Below the pieces are notes generated by a model that was given only the letters and a program-made list of their open reading frames with translations, searched no databases and was not told the origin of the DNA. Source: UBA8949 sp942493365 (GTDB lineage Bacteria > Bacillota > Clostridia > Saccharofermentanales > UBA5734). From it: a DNA stretch of 64,000 nucleotides. Where the stretch lies: NCBI GenBank assembly GCA_942493365.1, contig OW818697.1, forward strand, positions 1-64,000, written 5' to 3'. Below, in pieces: positions 38,282 through 47,173 of the stretch (its first letter is position 1; every line of letters begins with the position of its first letter). A program made the position numbers and the translations under genes.

Positions 38282-39247
38282 TTATCTGGGCAGCAATTTG
38301 GTTCGATAGGTCAAGCTGGTTATCAGGACCACCAAGATAAAGATAATGCCACGCACAATCTGTACCTCCTCGGTTTTCAGGCCCATCAGGCTCAGTCCAT
38401 GGGTTAAAACGACCACCGTGGCTGCACCGACCAGCCCAGCGCTGATGCGCGAACGCGGCCCGCCGGACAGGGGCATGCCGCCGAGTACGATGGCGATCAT
38501 GATATCGGTGCCGATCGCCCCGGCCGCTGCGGAATCGGCCGTTTTGGTACGAAGCAAGATCAGAGTGGATGCAATGGCCACGCCCAGGCCGGCCACCATG
38601 AAGGCTGTGATTAGTGTTTTCTTTCTACTGATGCCCAATTGCTTTGCTGCGATCGGATTGCCGCCAATCAGCTTGATGGATTTGCCAATTTTCGTGTAAT
38701 TGAAAAGAATGAGCGCGAAGGCAAAGAAAGCGCCGACGATGATCATGTAAAACTCAAGATTATCTTTGACTTTGATGATATTGGTCAAGGGGATCGAAGA
38801 GACACCATCGCCAAGGATAAGCAAGGCAATGGCTGATAAGACGCTGCCCAGAACAACAGTTACAATAAAAACCGGCAGATCCAAAACAGCGGCCACAATG
38901 CCTTTGATGGCAGCCACACCGATTGATACGCCCAAAACGACCAGAATCATCAGCGGGATGGACTCGGTATTTTTGACCACAATGCCACCGACGATGATCG
39001 AAAGGCAGATCGAACCGCCCATCGACATGTCCAGCGCGCCGCTGCCGAAAACAAAGACGGCGCTGACCGCGACAATGGCTCGAATCATAAAGCTGTAAAA
39101 CTGGACTTTGATGTTTAAGGCATTGATTGAAACGCCCTCTGTCAAAAGTGCAAAAAGGACAATTATCAGCAACAGGCCGATGATCGGGGCAAAATCAATC
39201 AGTTTTTTCTTAATCGAATGGGTTCTTATTCTCATCAAATCTTCCAC
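38282..39247 (-). CDS. Sugar ABC transporter permease (RbsC-like), first
   Basis: 321 residues and about 8-10 membrane helices. The first runs through FAPIIGLLLIIVLFALLTEG, and the coupling loop is GGNPIAAKQLGISRKKT (about 194-210), the RbsC/BPD_transp_2 signature. The start is taken as the GTG at 39247 behind ATGGAGATGGTTTT. An ATG four codons later is possible. It follows the ATPase gene by 13 bp and precedes the binding protein. It is distinct from, and only distantly similar to, the second permease at 36017. Confidence 0.9.
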   Translation of the reverse strand: MEDLMRIRTHSIKKKLIDFAPIIGLLLIIVLFALLTEGVSINALNIKVQFYSFMIRAIVAVSAVFVFGSGALDMSMGGSICLSIIVGGIVVKNTESIPLMILVVLGVSIGVAAIKGIVAAVLDLPVFIVTVVLGSVLSAIALLILGDGVSSIPLTNIIKVKDNLEFYMIIVGAFFAFALILFNYTKIGKSIKLIGGNPIAAKQLGISRKKTLITAFMVAGLGVAIASTLILLRTKTADSAAAGAIGTDIMIAIVLGGMPLSGGPRSRISAGLVGAATVVVLTHGLSLMGLKTEEVQIVRGIIFILVVLITSLTYRTKLLPR

Positions 39248-39260
39248 AAAACCATCTCCA

Positions 39261-40778
39261 TCAAATCATTAAATCGATCATTGGCGCTTCGGAAAAGTCG
39301 CTGCCGCGAACTAATTCGCCGGATACTTTACCGTTTCTCATGACCAGGACGCGATCGCACATACCTAAAAGTTCGGTCATTTCTTCGGAAATCATCAAGA
39401 TTGCAGCACCTTCTGATTTCATTCTTCCCATCAGGGCATACATCGCCGCTTTGACACCGATGTCCACACCGCGTGTCGGGCAATCCAAAATCAAAGTTTC
39501 CGATTTCCGTCCGATCCATTTTGAAAAGACAACCTTTTGTTTGTTGCCCCCGGATAATGATTTGACCGGCGCATCGATGTCGGCACATTTGATGCGCAGC
39601 GCTTCAACCATCTTGCTGACGAATTTCTTTTCGGTCCGGCGCAGAATAAACGGCCCTGGCCCCTTGACTTTGTCGAAGCTGGCGCCGACGATATTGTCAC
39701 GAACACTGGCGTTGATGATTAGACCCTCCTGATCCCGATTTTTGGAGACATAGCCAATGCCCTGTTGTATGGCGACATGGGCGTTGTCAATTTCCTGACC
39801 CGATGGGACGTGCACGACCTTGCCCGTCACGATTTTTTCATCACCGAAAACTGCCTTGCCCAATTCATGCATGCCGCAATGTGAAAGGCCGCCGATGCCG
39901 AGGATTTCGCCCTGATGCAATTGGAAGGAGACGTTTTCGGCCAGACCTCTGCCGGTTGTCAGGTTTTGGACGTCAAGTACGATATTTTCAGAAAACGAGC
40001 ACTGATTGTCTTCACGATAATAGTGATTGCCGATTTCGCGTCCGATCATATAGGTTTTAATCAGCTTTTCATCGAAATCTTCCTTGGCCACATTGGCAAT
40101 CAGTTTGCCGTCACGCAAGACCGACAACGACGTGCAATGATTCATCGTTTCGACCAAATCATGCGATATAAAAATGACCGCTTTGCCGGCTTTCTTCATC
40201 CTATCCATGATTTCATAAATAATCGATCTGCCCTTTTGGGAAAGCGCCGTCGTCGTTTCATCGACGATCAGGATTTCCGGATCGTTGTACATCACTTTGG
40301 TCACTTCAACGAGCTTGCGATCCTGCATATCCAGAAAATCGATCGACGTGGCGGGGTTGACACCGGTAAAACCAATACTGTCGAGTGCTTTTTGAGCTGC
40401 TGCATTCATGATCGTGGCACTGATCAGACCAGCTTTTTTGAATTTTTGCTCGGAACCCAGAAAGAGATTCTGAGCAATGGTGATGCCCGCGATCGTTCCC
40501 ATTTCCTGGACAATCATGCCAATGCCGGCTTTAGCGCCGTCGATCATGCTGGTCGGCTTATGACGCTGTCCCTTGTAGATCATTTCACCACTGGTTGGCG
40601 GAAACATGCCGGCCACAATCGATGCCAGCGTTGATTTCCCAGAACCGTTTTCGCCGATCAATCCGCGGATTTCACCCCGGCAGATTTTCAAGTCGACATG
40701 GTTCAGCGCAATCGTCACGCCGAATTCTTTGTATATGTCTTTTGCCTCAAACAAGACTTCCGGTTCTATTGCTGACAT
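39261..40778 (-). CDS. Sugar ABC transporter ATPase (RbsA/MglA-like)
   Basis: 505 residues made of two ABC cassettes, as in ribose and galactoside importers. Cassette 1 (about 5-245) has GLIGENGSGKSTLAS (Walker A), the degenerate signature FLDMQDRKLVEV and ILIVDETTTAL (Walker B). Cassette 2 (about 260-505) has LSGGNKQKVVFSKW and LILDCPTRGVDIG but an altered Walker A (GLSHCGMHELGKA), typical of this class. The ATG at 40778 lies behind TTGGAGGCTCAA. It is the first gene of the operon that ends with the LarA-like gene, divergent from an AraC regulator. Confidence 0.94.
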   Translation of the reverse strand: MSAIEPEVLFEAKDIYKEFGVTIALNHVDLKICRGEIRGLIGENGSGKSTLASIVAGMFPPTSGEMIYKGQRHKPTSMIDGAKAGIGMIVQEMGTIAGITIAQNLFLGSEQKFKKAGLISATIMNAAAQKALDSIGFTGVNPATSIDFLDMQDRKLVEVTKVMYNDPEILIVDETTTALSQKGRSIIYEIMDRMKKAGKAVIFISHDLVETMNHCTSLSVLRDGKLIANVAKEDFDEKLIKTYMIGREIGNHYYREDNQCSFSENIVLDVQNLTTGRGLAENVSFQLHQGEILGIGGLSHCGMHELGKAVFGDEKIVTGKVVHVPSGQEIDNAHVAIQQGIGYVSKNRDQEGLIINASVRDNIVGASFDKVKGPGPFILRRTEKKFVSKMVEALRIKCADIDAPVKSLSGGNKQKVVFSKWIGRKSETLILDCPTRGVDIGVKAAMYALMGRMKSEGAAILMISEEMTELLGMCDRVLVMRNGKVSGELVRGSDFSEAPMIDLMI

Positions 40779-40804
40779 TTGAGCCTCCAATTAGACATGT
40801 TCTG

Positions 40805-40832
40805 ATACTACAACCTTAACAACCCTTGACAA
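40805..40832 (-). promoter_or_regulatory. Promoter of the uronate/ABC operon
   Basis: On the minus strand TTGTCA (40832-40827), a 16-bp spacer and TAGTAT (40810-40805), about 30 bp upstream of the ATPase start. The weak -10 and short spacer fit an activator-dependent promoter. Confidence 0.6.
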
Positions 40833-40841
40833 TTTGCATAA

Positions 40842-40870
40842 TTGACAAAACGGATAATAATCCGCATTAT
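40842..40870 (+). promoter_or_regulatory. Promoter of the AraC gene with an embedded operator
   Basis: TTGACA (40842-40847), a 17-bp spacer and CATTAT (40865-40870). The spacer contains the palindrome CGGAT-AATA-ATCCG (40851-40864). A regulator bound there would block this promoter and sits about 20 bp upstream of the divergent operon -35, so one protein could control both. Confidence 0.55.
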
Positions 40871-40982
40871 TTAGCTATTGTTTCTGAAATATTCAATCAT
40901 TCCGTATTACTTGGCCTAAGATAAAACGTGTTGTGTTGAAAAAGCGACGCCATCTCCAAAAGTTGGGGGAAGGAAGACGATC

Positions 40983-42083
40983 ATGGAGTACCTGTTTTTT
41001 TCTGAAATTCAAGATTGTCTAAATGCTTATTATATTAAACACCACAAGAAATTGACCTTTATAGAGGCAGCTATGCGTCTCTATGGCAAGGATATATATC
41101 ATATTGGTACGCCGGCCTTTCCCGATTTTTCCAAATGGAACGTCGAGAGCAATGATCATTTCAAGGAGATTCACAGCAAAGTTCCTGTATCTCTGTCCAA
41201 TGTCATCGGGGCGAATCCATCCGCTCCTGACACGATTATCGGAAGCAATTTCTATCCAGGACACACCATCTTTCCTTTGATGATTCCGGTGCATGCCGCT
41301 GAACACTGGCATAATCATAATTATTTTGAAATCGATTTTGTTCTTTCCGGCAATTGTGAATACTTGTTTGAAAGCACGACACGCACCCTGAACGCCAATG
41401 ATATGTGCATATTGTCACCTAACGTATCTCACGACTTTCTGGCCAGCGATGATTGTCTGATCATCAGCATGAATCTCAAACGCGAAGTGTTTGAAGACGC
41501 CTTCTTTTACATTTTAAAAGACGACAATCCCCTCTCCCTGTTCTTCCGCAAAGCGCTTTTCAGCAGTGGCAAAACCTATTTGTTTTCGCATGTCATTTTT
41601 TCTGATGAAATCAAGGCGGTCATCAAGCAGATATTCGTGGAGTTCTACTCGAAAAGAACCTATTCCAATGAAATATGTATCAATTATCTGGAAATCCTGT
41701 TTGCCGTCATTTTGCGTACACAAAGCCATGTCTCAATCCACGATGAGTTTAAAAGCAATGCAGGAAAGTCAACCATCGTCCCCGCTCTTCTTGAATACAT
41801 CAGTAAAAATTATAATACGGTCACCCTGCAAGCGCTTTCTGACCATTTTAATTACGATAAAGCCTACCTTGGCAAACTGGTCAAAAAGTATACTGGCTTG
41901 CATTACAATGACATCATCAATCATTACAAAATCAAGCGGGCGGTCTGGCTTTTGGAGAATTCAAAACATAAGATTGAAGATATTTCCTTCAAAGTTGGCT
42001 ACAATCATCCGGATTATTTTTACCGGTGTTTTGTCAAGGAGATGGGCGTGCCGCCGAGCACCTATCGAAAAACACGAGAATAG
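40983..42083 (+). CDS. AraC-family regulator of the uronate operon
   Basis: 366 residues. A cupin sensor (about 95-190) includes PVHAAEHWHNHNYFEIDFVLSG, with histidines in the usual cupin positions. The C-terminal AraC domain (about 262-366) has VTLQALSDHFNYDKAYLGKL as first helix-turn-helix and VGYNHPDYFYRCF with PPSTYR at the second. The ATG follows GGGGAAGGAAGACGATC. Divergent orientation to the ABC/uronate operon with only 204 bp between strongly suggests it controls that operon in response to a sugar acid or glycoside. An inverted repeat follows the stop. Confidence 0.9.
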   Translation: MEYLFFSEIQDCLNAYYIKHHKKLTFIEAAMRLYGKDIYHIGTPAFPDFSKWNVESNDHFKEIHSKVPVSLSNVIGANPSAPDTIIGSNFYPGHTIFPLMIPVHAAEHWHNHNYFEIDFVLSGNCEYLFESTTRTLNANDMCILSPNVSHDFLASDDCLIISMNLKREVFEDAFFYILKDDNPLSLFFRKALFSSGKTYLFSHVIFSDEIKAVIKQIFVEFYSKRTYSNEICINYLEILFAVILRTQSHVSIHDEFKSNAGKSTIVPALLEYISKNYNTVTLQALSDHFNYDKAYLGKLVKKYTGLHYNDIINHYKIKRAVWLLENSKHKIEDISFKVGYNHPDYFYRCFVKEMGVPPSTYRKTRE

Positions 42084-42093
42084 GCTTTGTTCC

Positions 42094-42118
42094 ATTATAG
42101 CTTGACCTGTGCTATAAT
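42094..42118 (+). promoter_or_regulatory. Extended -10 promoter inside an inverted repeat
   Basis: ATTATAGC (42094-42101) and GCTATAAT (42111-42118) are a perfect 8-bp inverted repeat around TTGACCTGT. The right arm holds TGCTATAAT, an extended -10 element (TATAAT at 42113). The structure may be an operator on the helicase promoter, a weak terminator of the AraC gene, or both. Confidence 0.55.
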
Positions 42119-42162
42119 CGGGAGATGTATATCACAGGAGAGCAGGAGTGAATGGAGTAATC

Positions 42163-42192
42163 ATGAGCACCAGTTCGAAGCAGCATGTTTAA
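42163..42192 (+). CDS. Possible 9-codon leader peptide
   Basis: ATG at 42163 follows GGAGTAATC, a good ribosome binding site, and reads MSTSSKQHV before TAA. Its last two codons and stop overlap the start of the helicase frame (ATG at 42185), which itself has no ribosome binding site. This layout would let ribosomes finishing the small frame re-start on the helicase gene. There is no evidence that the peptide itself does anything. Confidence 0.45.
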   Translation: MSTSSKQHV

Positions 42193-45100
42193 CGTCAGAG
42201 TTGATACCATCCGGGAACGGACAACAAACGGTCCGACCTACATGAAGGGACGCCAATACTATCGTCAGGGCAAAGTGCGTCATCTGACCTTTGATCAGGA
42301 AAAAGGCATCATTTTGGCTCAGGTGGAGGGAACACGCACCTACAATGTGCGGATTATTCTCAATGGCCAAGGTGAACTCCATGACGCGACCTGCACTTGC
42401 AGTGCGTTTGCGGCTTATTGGGGATTGTGCCGGCATATTGCCGCCTCACTGCTGTATGGCATCGATGCCTTCGGCAAGCAGAAAACCCGCATTTTGCCCT
42501 TTTCCGCTGGCCAAGCCGAGATGATCGACAACGACGAGCCGGGCGAGACTGATGAAGCTGATGACAAATTGCGCAAGGATACCCTGGCGGCGAATGCCGA
42601 TCCTGCCGCGATTGCCCGCCAGCAAGAATCTGCGCGTCAGCAGGCTCAGCGTCGCAGCCGCAGTAAAACGCGTGATTTTCTCAGCCGCATGGACCAAGCT
42701 TCCAGGATTGTTTCATCCAAAGGCAAAATCGCGGTCCGTCTACAAGTAACCCTCCATTGTTCGCCCGCATCTTGTGCGCTGCCCTGGCTGAGCTTCTCGA
42801 TTGGTGAAAACCAACTGTATCCCGTCAGCAATATCGAGCAGTTTGCCGAGGCTGTTTCGCGCGACCTGCCGCTGGAGCTCGATAAAGATTTCACCCTCAA
42901 TCCGCTGCGTCATACATTTTTACCGCAGGATTTTCAACTGATCATCATGATGCAGGACGCCTTCGAAAACGACTACAAGGCTGTTTTTGGCACATCTCAC
43001 GCCTCCAGTCGGGATCGTTTTTTCACACTGAACGCCAGTCGCTTCGCAGCCTTTTTGATGATGGCGGCAGATCTTTCCGACGCTGGATGGCAGTATATTA
43101 AAGACAGCGAACGTCGAACGGTGCAAATCCGGCAAGCCAATCTGCCGATCAGCTTGTCCTTGAGTTGTGATGACGGTTACCGCCTGGATTTTTGCTGTGA
43201 ACAAAATCTCCATCAGATGACCGCCTCCCGCAACATCTACATGGTCGGCGACGTCTTCTACCTGCCCTCACACGAAAGCATTCGTCTGATCGAACCGGTT
43301 TTGTCGATTTTCAACACGCCCGGCGCCCGACATTTGATGCTGACCCGTGAGGAAGCCTTGTTTTTGATGAGCGAAATCAGGCCTGGCATCGAGTCAGTCT
43401 GTCCGCTTCGTTTGGATGCGCAATTGACCAGCCGCATGATCGACCAACCCTTGCGCGCCGCCGTGGATTTGGATTACAGCAGCGCAGGTCTGCGTGCTGC
43501 GGTGGCTTTTTGCTATGGCCGCGAAGTGATCAACCCCCTCGCTCAGGCACCAAACGATAGCGATTCCTGCCCGGACGAAGGCCCCTTGATCATCCGCGAT
43601 CGTGCCCGTGAAGAGCAGCTGATTAACTTTTTGACCCAAATTGGCTTTGGTCGTCAGTCCCAAGCCTTCCGAATGAATGACCCGGACAACCTGTATCAAT
43701 ACCTGCGCGAATCAGCCGCAGTCCTCGGGCAAATGGCCGAAGTCCGTTCGAGTGATGCCGTGCGGCAATTGCGGATCCTGCCTGCGCCAGTCATCCATTT
43801 ATCAATTGGTCTGGCTGATGACAACGACAGCCTCAGCTTGAGACAGTGCTTCAACGGATTACCGGATCTCGAGCGTACAGCTTATCTGCAGGCGCTTCGT
43901 GAAAAGCGAGGTTACGTTCGCACGAAAAATGGCAATTTTATGCATGTTCAGTTGGACAACCGCGATATTCTGCTACAGCTGCTGGACCTCTTTCATCTTT
44001 GGGGTGTTGATCCTGGAGTGACCGACTGCCGGTTGCCGCGTTATCGGGCACTGGCCTTGGATAGTCTGCTGGATCGCCCAGAGGCTGTCGGCATTCTGAA
44101 TGTCGACGACTCGATTCGTGGCATGATCCAGCATCTGCGCGAGCCGGAAACGCTCTCGTTTAAAATGCCTGCCCTCCTGCGCGGCAAGTTACGGCCTTAT
44201 CAAAAGACCGGCTTCCACTGGTTGAGCACGCTGGATTATTATGGTCTCGGTGGTATTTTGGCTGATGACATGGGTCTTGGCAAAACCCTGCAGACCATCG
44301 CCTTTGTTGCGTCCAACTGGCAGCAGAACAAAAAACCATCACTGATTATCGCGCCGACCAGTCTGGTCTATAATTGGCTCAGTGAATTTGAAAAATTCGC
44401 TCCCAAATTGCCAGTCATGATTCTGGACGGCAACCGGCAGCAGCGAACCACACTGATCGGCGATATGGCCGGGCAGGCCTGCGTCATTACCTCGTACTCC
44501 CTGCTGCGACGGGACATTGAAGAGATCAGCGCGTTTACTTTCTCCAGTTGTTTTCTCGACGAGGCCCAAAACATCAAGAATCCGGAAACGCTGAATGCCC
44601 GGTCGGTCAAGCAGGTTCATGCCGATCGCTGCTTTGCCCTCACGGGCACGCCGATTGAAAATTCGCTGACCGAGCTGTGGTCGATTTTCGATTTTATATT
44701 GCCCGGCTATCTGTATAGTCAGAAAACCTTTCAAAACGTTTATGAATTGCCGATTATGCGCGAAAACAATCTGGAAGCCCTCGAGTCTCTTCATCGGCAG
44801 ATCATTCCGTTTGTTTTGCGGCGCATGAAACGGGATGTCCTTAAAGAGCTGCCGGAAAAAATCGAGACCCGTACCATTTGTGAAATGACCGTTCAGCAAC
44901 GTGAGATTTATGAATCCTTCCTGAGCAAATCAAGGGCTGATCTTAACCACGAGCTGACCGTCAATGGTTATGCGCGCAGTCAGATCTTTATTTTGGCCTT
45001 GCTGACTCGGCTGCGTCAAATCTGTTGTCATCCCGGTCTTTTTATCGAAAACTACAAGGGCGGCAGCGGTAAATTGCAGCTTCTGGAAGAACTGCTCGAA

Positions 45101-45577
45101 GACTGTTTTTCCGCCGGTCATCGTGTCCTGGTCTTCTCACAATTCACCAGCATGCTGGAGGTGATTCGTGAGGAGCAGGTCGCCCGCGGCCGCAAACCAT
45201 TTTACATCGATGGTCAGGTCGCGGCTGACGAACGTATCGCTCAGGTTCAGCGCTTCAATCAAGGCGAAGGTCAGCTCTTTCTTATTTCATTGCGCGCCGG
45301 TGGCACCGGCCTCAACCTGACTGGCGCCGACACCGTGATTCACTACGACCCCTGGTGGAACCCGGCTGTCGAAGAGCAGGCTACCGACCGCGCCTACCGG
45401 ATCGGTCAAGAAAACATTGTTCAGGTATTTAAATTGTACACGCGCCAGTCCATCGAGGAAAAGATCCAATTGCTGCAACAGAAAAAGCAGCACTTGATAG
45501 ATGCCGTCATCAAGCCCGGTCAAAACCTGCTGTCCAAAATGACACTGGAAGAAGTCCGCAGTCTTTTCGAACCCTGA
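42185..45577 (+). CDS. SWIM-domain SNF2 family helicase
   Basis: A 1130-residue Swi2/Snf2 DNA-dependent ATPase. The N terminus has a SWIM zinc finger: Cys70, Cys72, Cys82, His84 in CTCSAFAAYWGLCRH. A long SNF2-associated region (about 150-660) follows. The motor has LADDMGLGKTLQT (Walker A, about 690-702), SSCFLDEAQNIKN (DEAQ box, about 787-799), LTGTPIENSLTELWSIFDFI and the C-terminal lobe with SLRAGGTGLNLTGAD and ATDRAYRIGQ. Bacterial members are thought to remodel nucleic acid-protein complexes, and their role is poorly known. The start lacks a ribosome binding site and may depend on the leader frame just upstream. The following regulator gene has its own promoter. Confidence 0.93.
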   Translation: MFNVRVDTIRERTTNGPTYMKGRQYYRQGKVRHLTFDQEKGIILAQVEGTRTYNVRIILNGQGELHDATCTCSAFAAYWGLCRHIAASLLYGIDAFGKQKTRILPFSAGQAEMIDNDEPGETDEADDKLRKDTLAANADPAAIARQQESARQQAQRRSRSKTRDFLSRMDQASRIVSSKGKIAVRLQVTLHCSPASCALPWLSFSIGENQLYPVSNIEQFAEAVSRDLPLELDKDFTLNPLRHTFLPQDFQLIIMMQDAFENDYKAVFGTSHASSRDRFFTLNASRFAAFLMMAADLSDAGWQYIKDSERRTVQIRQANLPISLSLSCDDGYRLDFCCEQNLHQMTASRNIYMVGDVFYLPSHESIRLIEPVLSIFNTPGARHLMLTREEALFLMSEIRPGIESVCPLRLDAQLTSRMIDQPLRAAVDLDYSSAGLRAAVAFCYGREVINPLAQAPNDSDSCPDEGPLIIRDRAREEQLINFLTQIGFGRQSQAFRMNDPDNLYQYLRESAAVLGQMAEVRSSDAVRQLRILPAPVIHLSIGLADDNDSLSLRQCFNGLPDLERTAYLQALREKRGYVRTKNGNFMHVQLDNRDILLQLLDLFHLWGVDPGVTDCRLPRYRALALDSLLDRPEAVGILNVDDSIRGMIQHLREPETLSFKMPALLRGKLRPYQKTGFHWLSTLDYYGLGGILADDMGLGKTLQTIAFVASNWQQNKKPSLIIAPTSLVYNWLSEFEKFAPKLPVMILDGNRQQRTTLIGDMAGQACVITSYSLLRRDIEEISAFTFSSCFLDEAQNIKNPETLNARSVKQVHADRCFALTGTPIENSLTELWSIFDFILPGYLYSQKTFQNVYELPIMRENNLEALESLHRQIIPFVLRRMKRDVLKELPEKIETRTICEMTVQQREIYESFLSKSRADLNHELTVNGYARSQIFILALLTRLRQICCHPGLFIENYKGGSGKLQLLEELLEDCFSAGHRVLVFSQFTSMLEVIREEQVARGRKPFYIDGQVAADERIAQVQRFNQGEGQLFLISLRAGGTGLNLTGADTVIHYDPWWNPAVEEQATDRAYRIGQENIVQVFKLYTRQSIEEKIQLLQQKKQHLIDAVIKPGQNLLSKMTLEEVRSLFEP

Positions 45578-45622
45578 GTTTTAAAGAATTATTTGCTTTT
45601 TGTTTTTTCTTTTCGACAACAC

Positions 45623-45644
45623 TTCGTGATATGATATTCACGAA
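45623..45644 (+). promoter_or_regulatory. Palindromic operator over an extended -10
   Basis: TTCGTGA (45623-45629) and TCACGAA (45638-45644) flank TATGATAT. The centre contains TGATATGAT, an extended -10 (TATGAT at 45630). No clear -35 is seen. The palindrome is 20 bp upstream of the start of a gene with an XRE-like N terminus, so autoregulation is plausible. Confidence 0.55.
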
Positions 45645-45665
45645 TGCGAATGCGGGAGGATTAAG

Positions 45666-47168
45666 ATGGCTCAGATCGTCAGTCGGTTGGCATTGCTGAT
45701 GCAGGTCTTGGGGGTCACCGGATATGATGTCGCTATGGCGCTGAATATCGACCCGTCTTTGATCAGCAAGTGGAAGCGTAACAGGCGGCGAGTTCCTGGC
45801 CGCACCGATACGATGCGGAAAATTGCGGCTTATCTTTTGGTTGCCGACGAACGTCTGGGCAGTCGTACGGTGCTGCCGATGCTGGAAAATATAGCCGGAA
45901 ATTCTTTTGTCGATCGACATCAGGCTGTTGATCTGCTGACCCAATGGCTGCTGGATCCTGAGCCGCCATCCTGGTTCAGTGATGACACTAACATCTCAAA
46001 TATCAATTTAAAACAGAACAGTTACAACTGTACCATTGAAGTTTTCAACGGGTTGGTTGGTCGTCAAAATGCGGTTTTCCGTTTTTTTGACATCGTACAC
46101 AGCCTGCCCACAGACTGCACGCTTTTCATGCAGCTTCAAGAGGATTCCGACTGGATCGAATCATCAAATGACTTTTTGCTTCGGTTTAAGTCGGTTGTCA
46201 ACAGCTGGCTGGGAACCGGCCATCAAATGGAAGTCATTTATTGGATGGATCAACACCCGGATCGCCTGCAGCAAATGATTCACAGCTGGCTGCCGATGCA
46301 TCTCGACAGTCTCGTGACAGCCTGGTACAGCCCTTTTTACGGCAAAGATTCCTTCCCGGTCACCCTGTTGCTGGTTCCCGGTCACTTGGCCTTGATCGGC
46401 TTACAATCAGGCGATGAACCCGATGATTATCACACCATTTTGTACACAGATCAGTCGACCATCCTTCAGTTTAATTGGATGTTTCATGAAATTCGCAAAA
46501 ACTGCAAGCCCTTGATCGAAAACTTCGATATCAATCGAATTGCGGCACTCATCAGTCTTTTTTCTGAAAACTGGCACGATACGGCCAACAAGACGATCAA
46601 CGTCTACAGTAAACTGCCGCTGATGCTCTGCCTGCCCACGGATGCTTTACGCATGATTTTCGATCTCAATCAGGTTGACAACGCCAAATGCGAAGAGATG
46701 ATCAATCATTGTGTTGCTTTTAAGCAAAACCGCGAAGCCGGTGGCCGTCTCAGACTTATTCACAGTCTGGGCGCTATTGAACAAGCGCTTAAACTGCCAA
46801 CCTTTATTGATCCGTTTTTATCCGCGCTGGCCGGTCAGAGTATTACGATCGATCAGGCATTTTTTCGCCAATATATTTTAGGGTTGAGCTGCGACGTCCT
46901 GGAAGATGAAAACGTTGAAATCGCCTTGGCCCGCTCGGAAACCTTCAACCGCTCAGCATGGCCAAATTTGCTGATTGTATCAAGTGCCTTTTTGACGGCC
47001 TGGGGTAATACTTTTTCTCAAAACAGAATTTTTACGCAGGAAGCCACGCTGGTTCATGCCTTTGATCAATATTTTATGGACCGATGGAATCAGATTCCAC
47101 GCGTCTCAAGAGATCGTCATGTCGTTTCCAAGCTGTTGAGTGAATTGGCGCGGCCGCTTGATTCTTGA
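45666..47168 (+). CDS. Large XRE-like helix-turn-helix protein of unknown function
   Basis: 500 residues. The first 45 look like a compact XRE-type helix-turn-helix (ALLMQVLGVTGYDVAMALNI, then DPSLISKWKRNRRRVP). Residues 50-500 match nothing I recognise. They are mostly predicted helical, with a hydrophobic strand near 235-250 (FPVTLLLVPGHLALIGL), and no enzyme motif, membrane segment or metal site. Long proteins with a small N-terminal DNA-binding domain occur in Clostridia as regulators with unknown ligands. The ATG at 45666 follows GGGAGGATTAAG. It ends 5 bp from the convergent ppa gene. Confidence 0.7.
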   Translation: MAQIVSRLALLMQVLGVTGYDVAMALNIDPSLISKWKRNRRRVPGRTDTMRKIAAYLLVADERLGSRTVLPMLENIAGNSFVDRHQAVDLLTQWLLDPEPPSWFSDDTNISNINLKQNSYNCTIEVFNGLVGRQNAVFRFFDIVHSLPTDCTLFMQLQEDSDWIESSNDFLLRFKSVVNSWLGTGHQMEVIYWMDQHPDRLQQMIHSWLPMHLDSLVTAWYSPFYGKDSFPVTLLLVPGHLALIGLQSGDEPDDYHTILYTDQSTILQFNWMFHEIRKNCKPLIENFDINRIAALISLFSENWHDTANKTINVYSKLPLMLCLPTDALRMIFDLNQVDNAKCEEMINHCVAFKQNREAGGRLRLIHSLGAIEQALKLPTFIDPFLSALAGQSITIDQAFFRQYILGLSCDVLEDENVEIALARSETFNRSAWPNLLIVSSAFLTAWGNTFSQNRIFTQEATLVHAFDQYFMDRWNQIPRVSRDRHVVSKLLSELARPLDS

Positions 47169-47173
47169 TGTGA

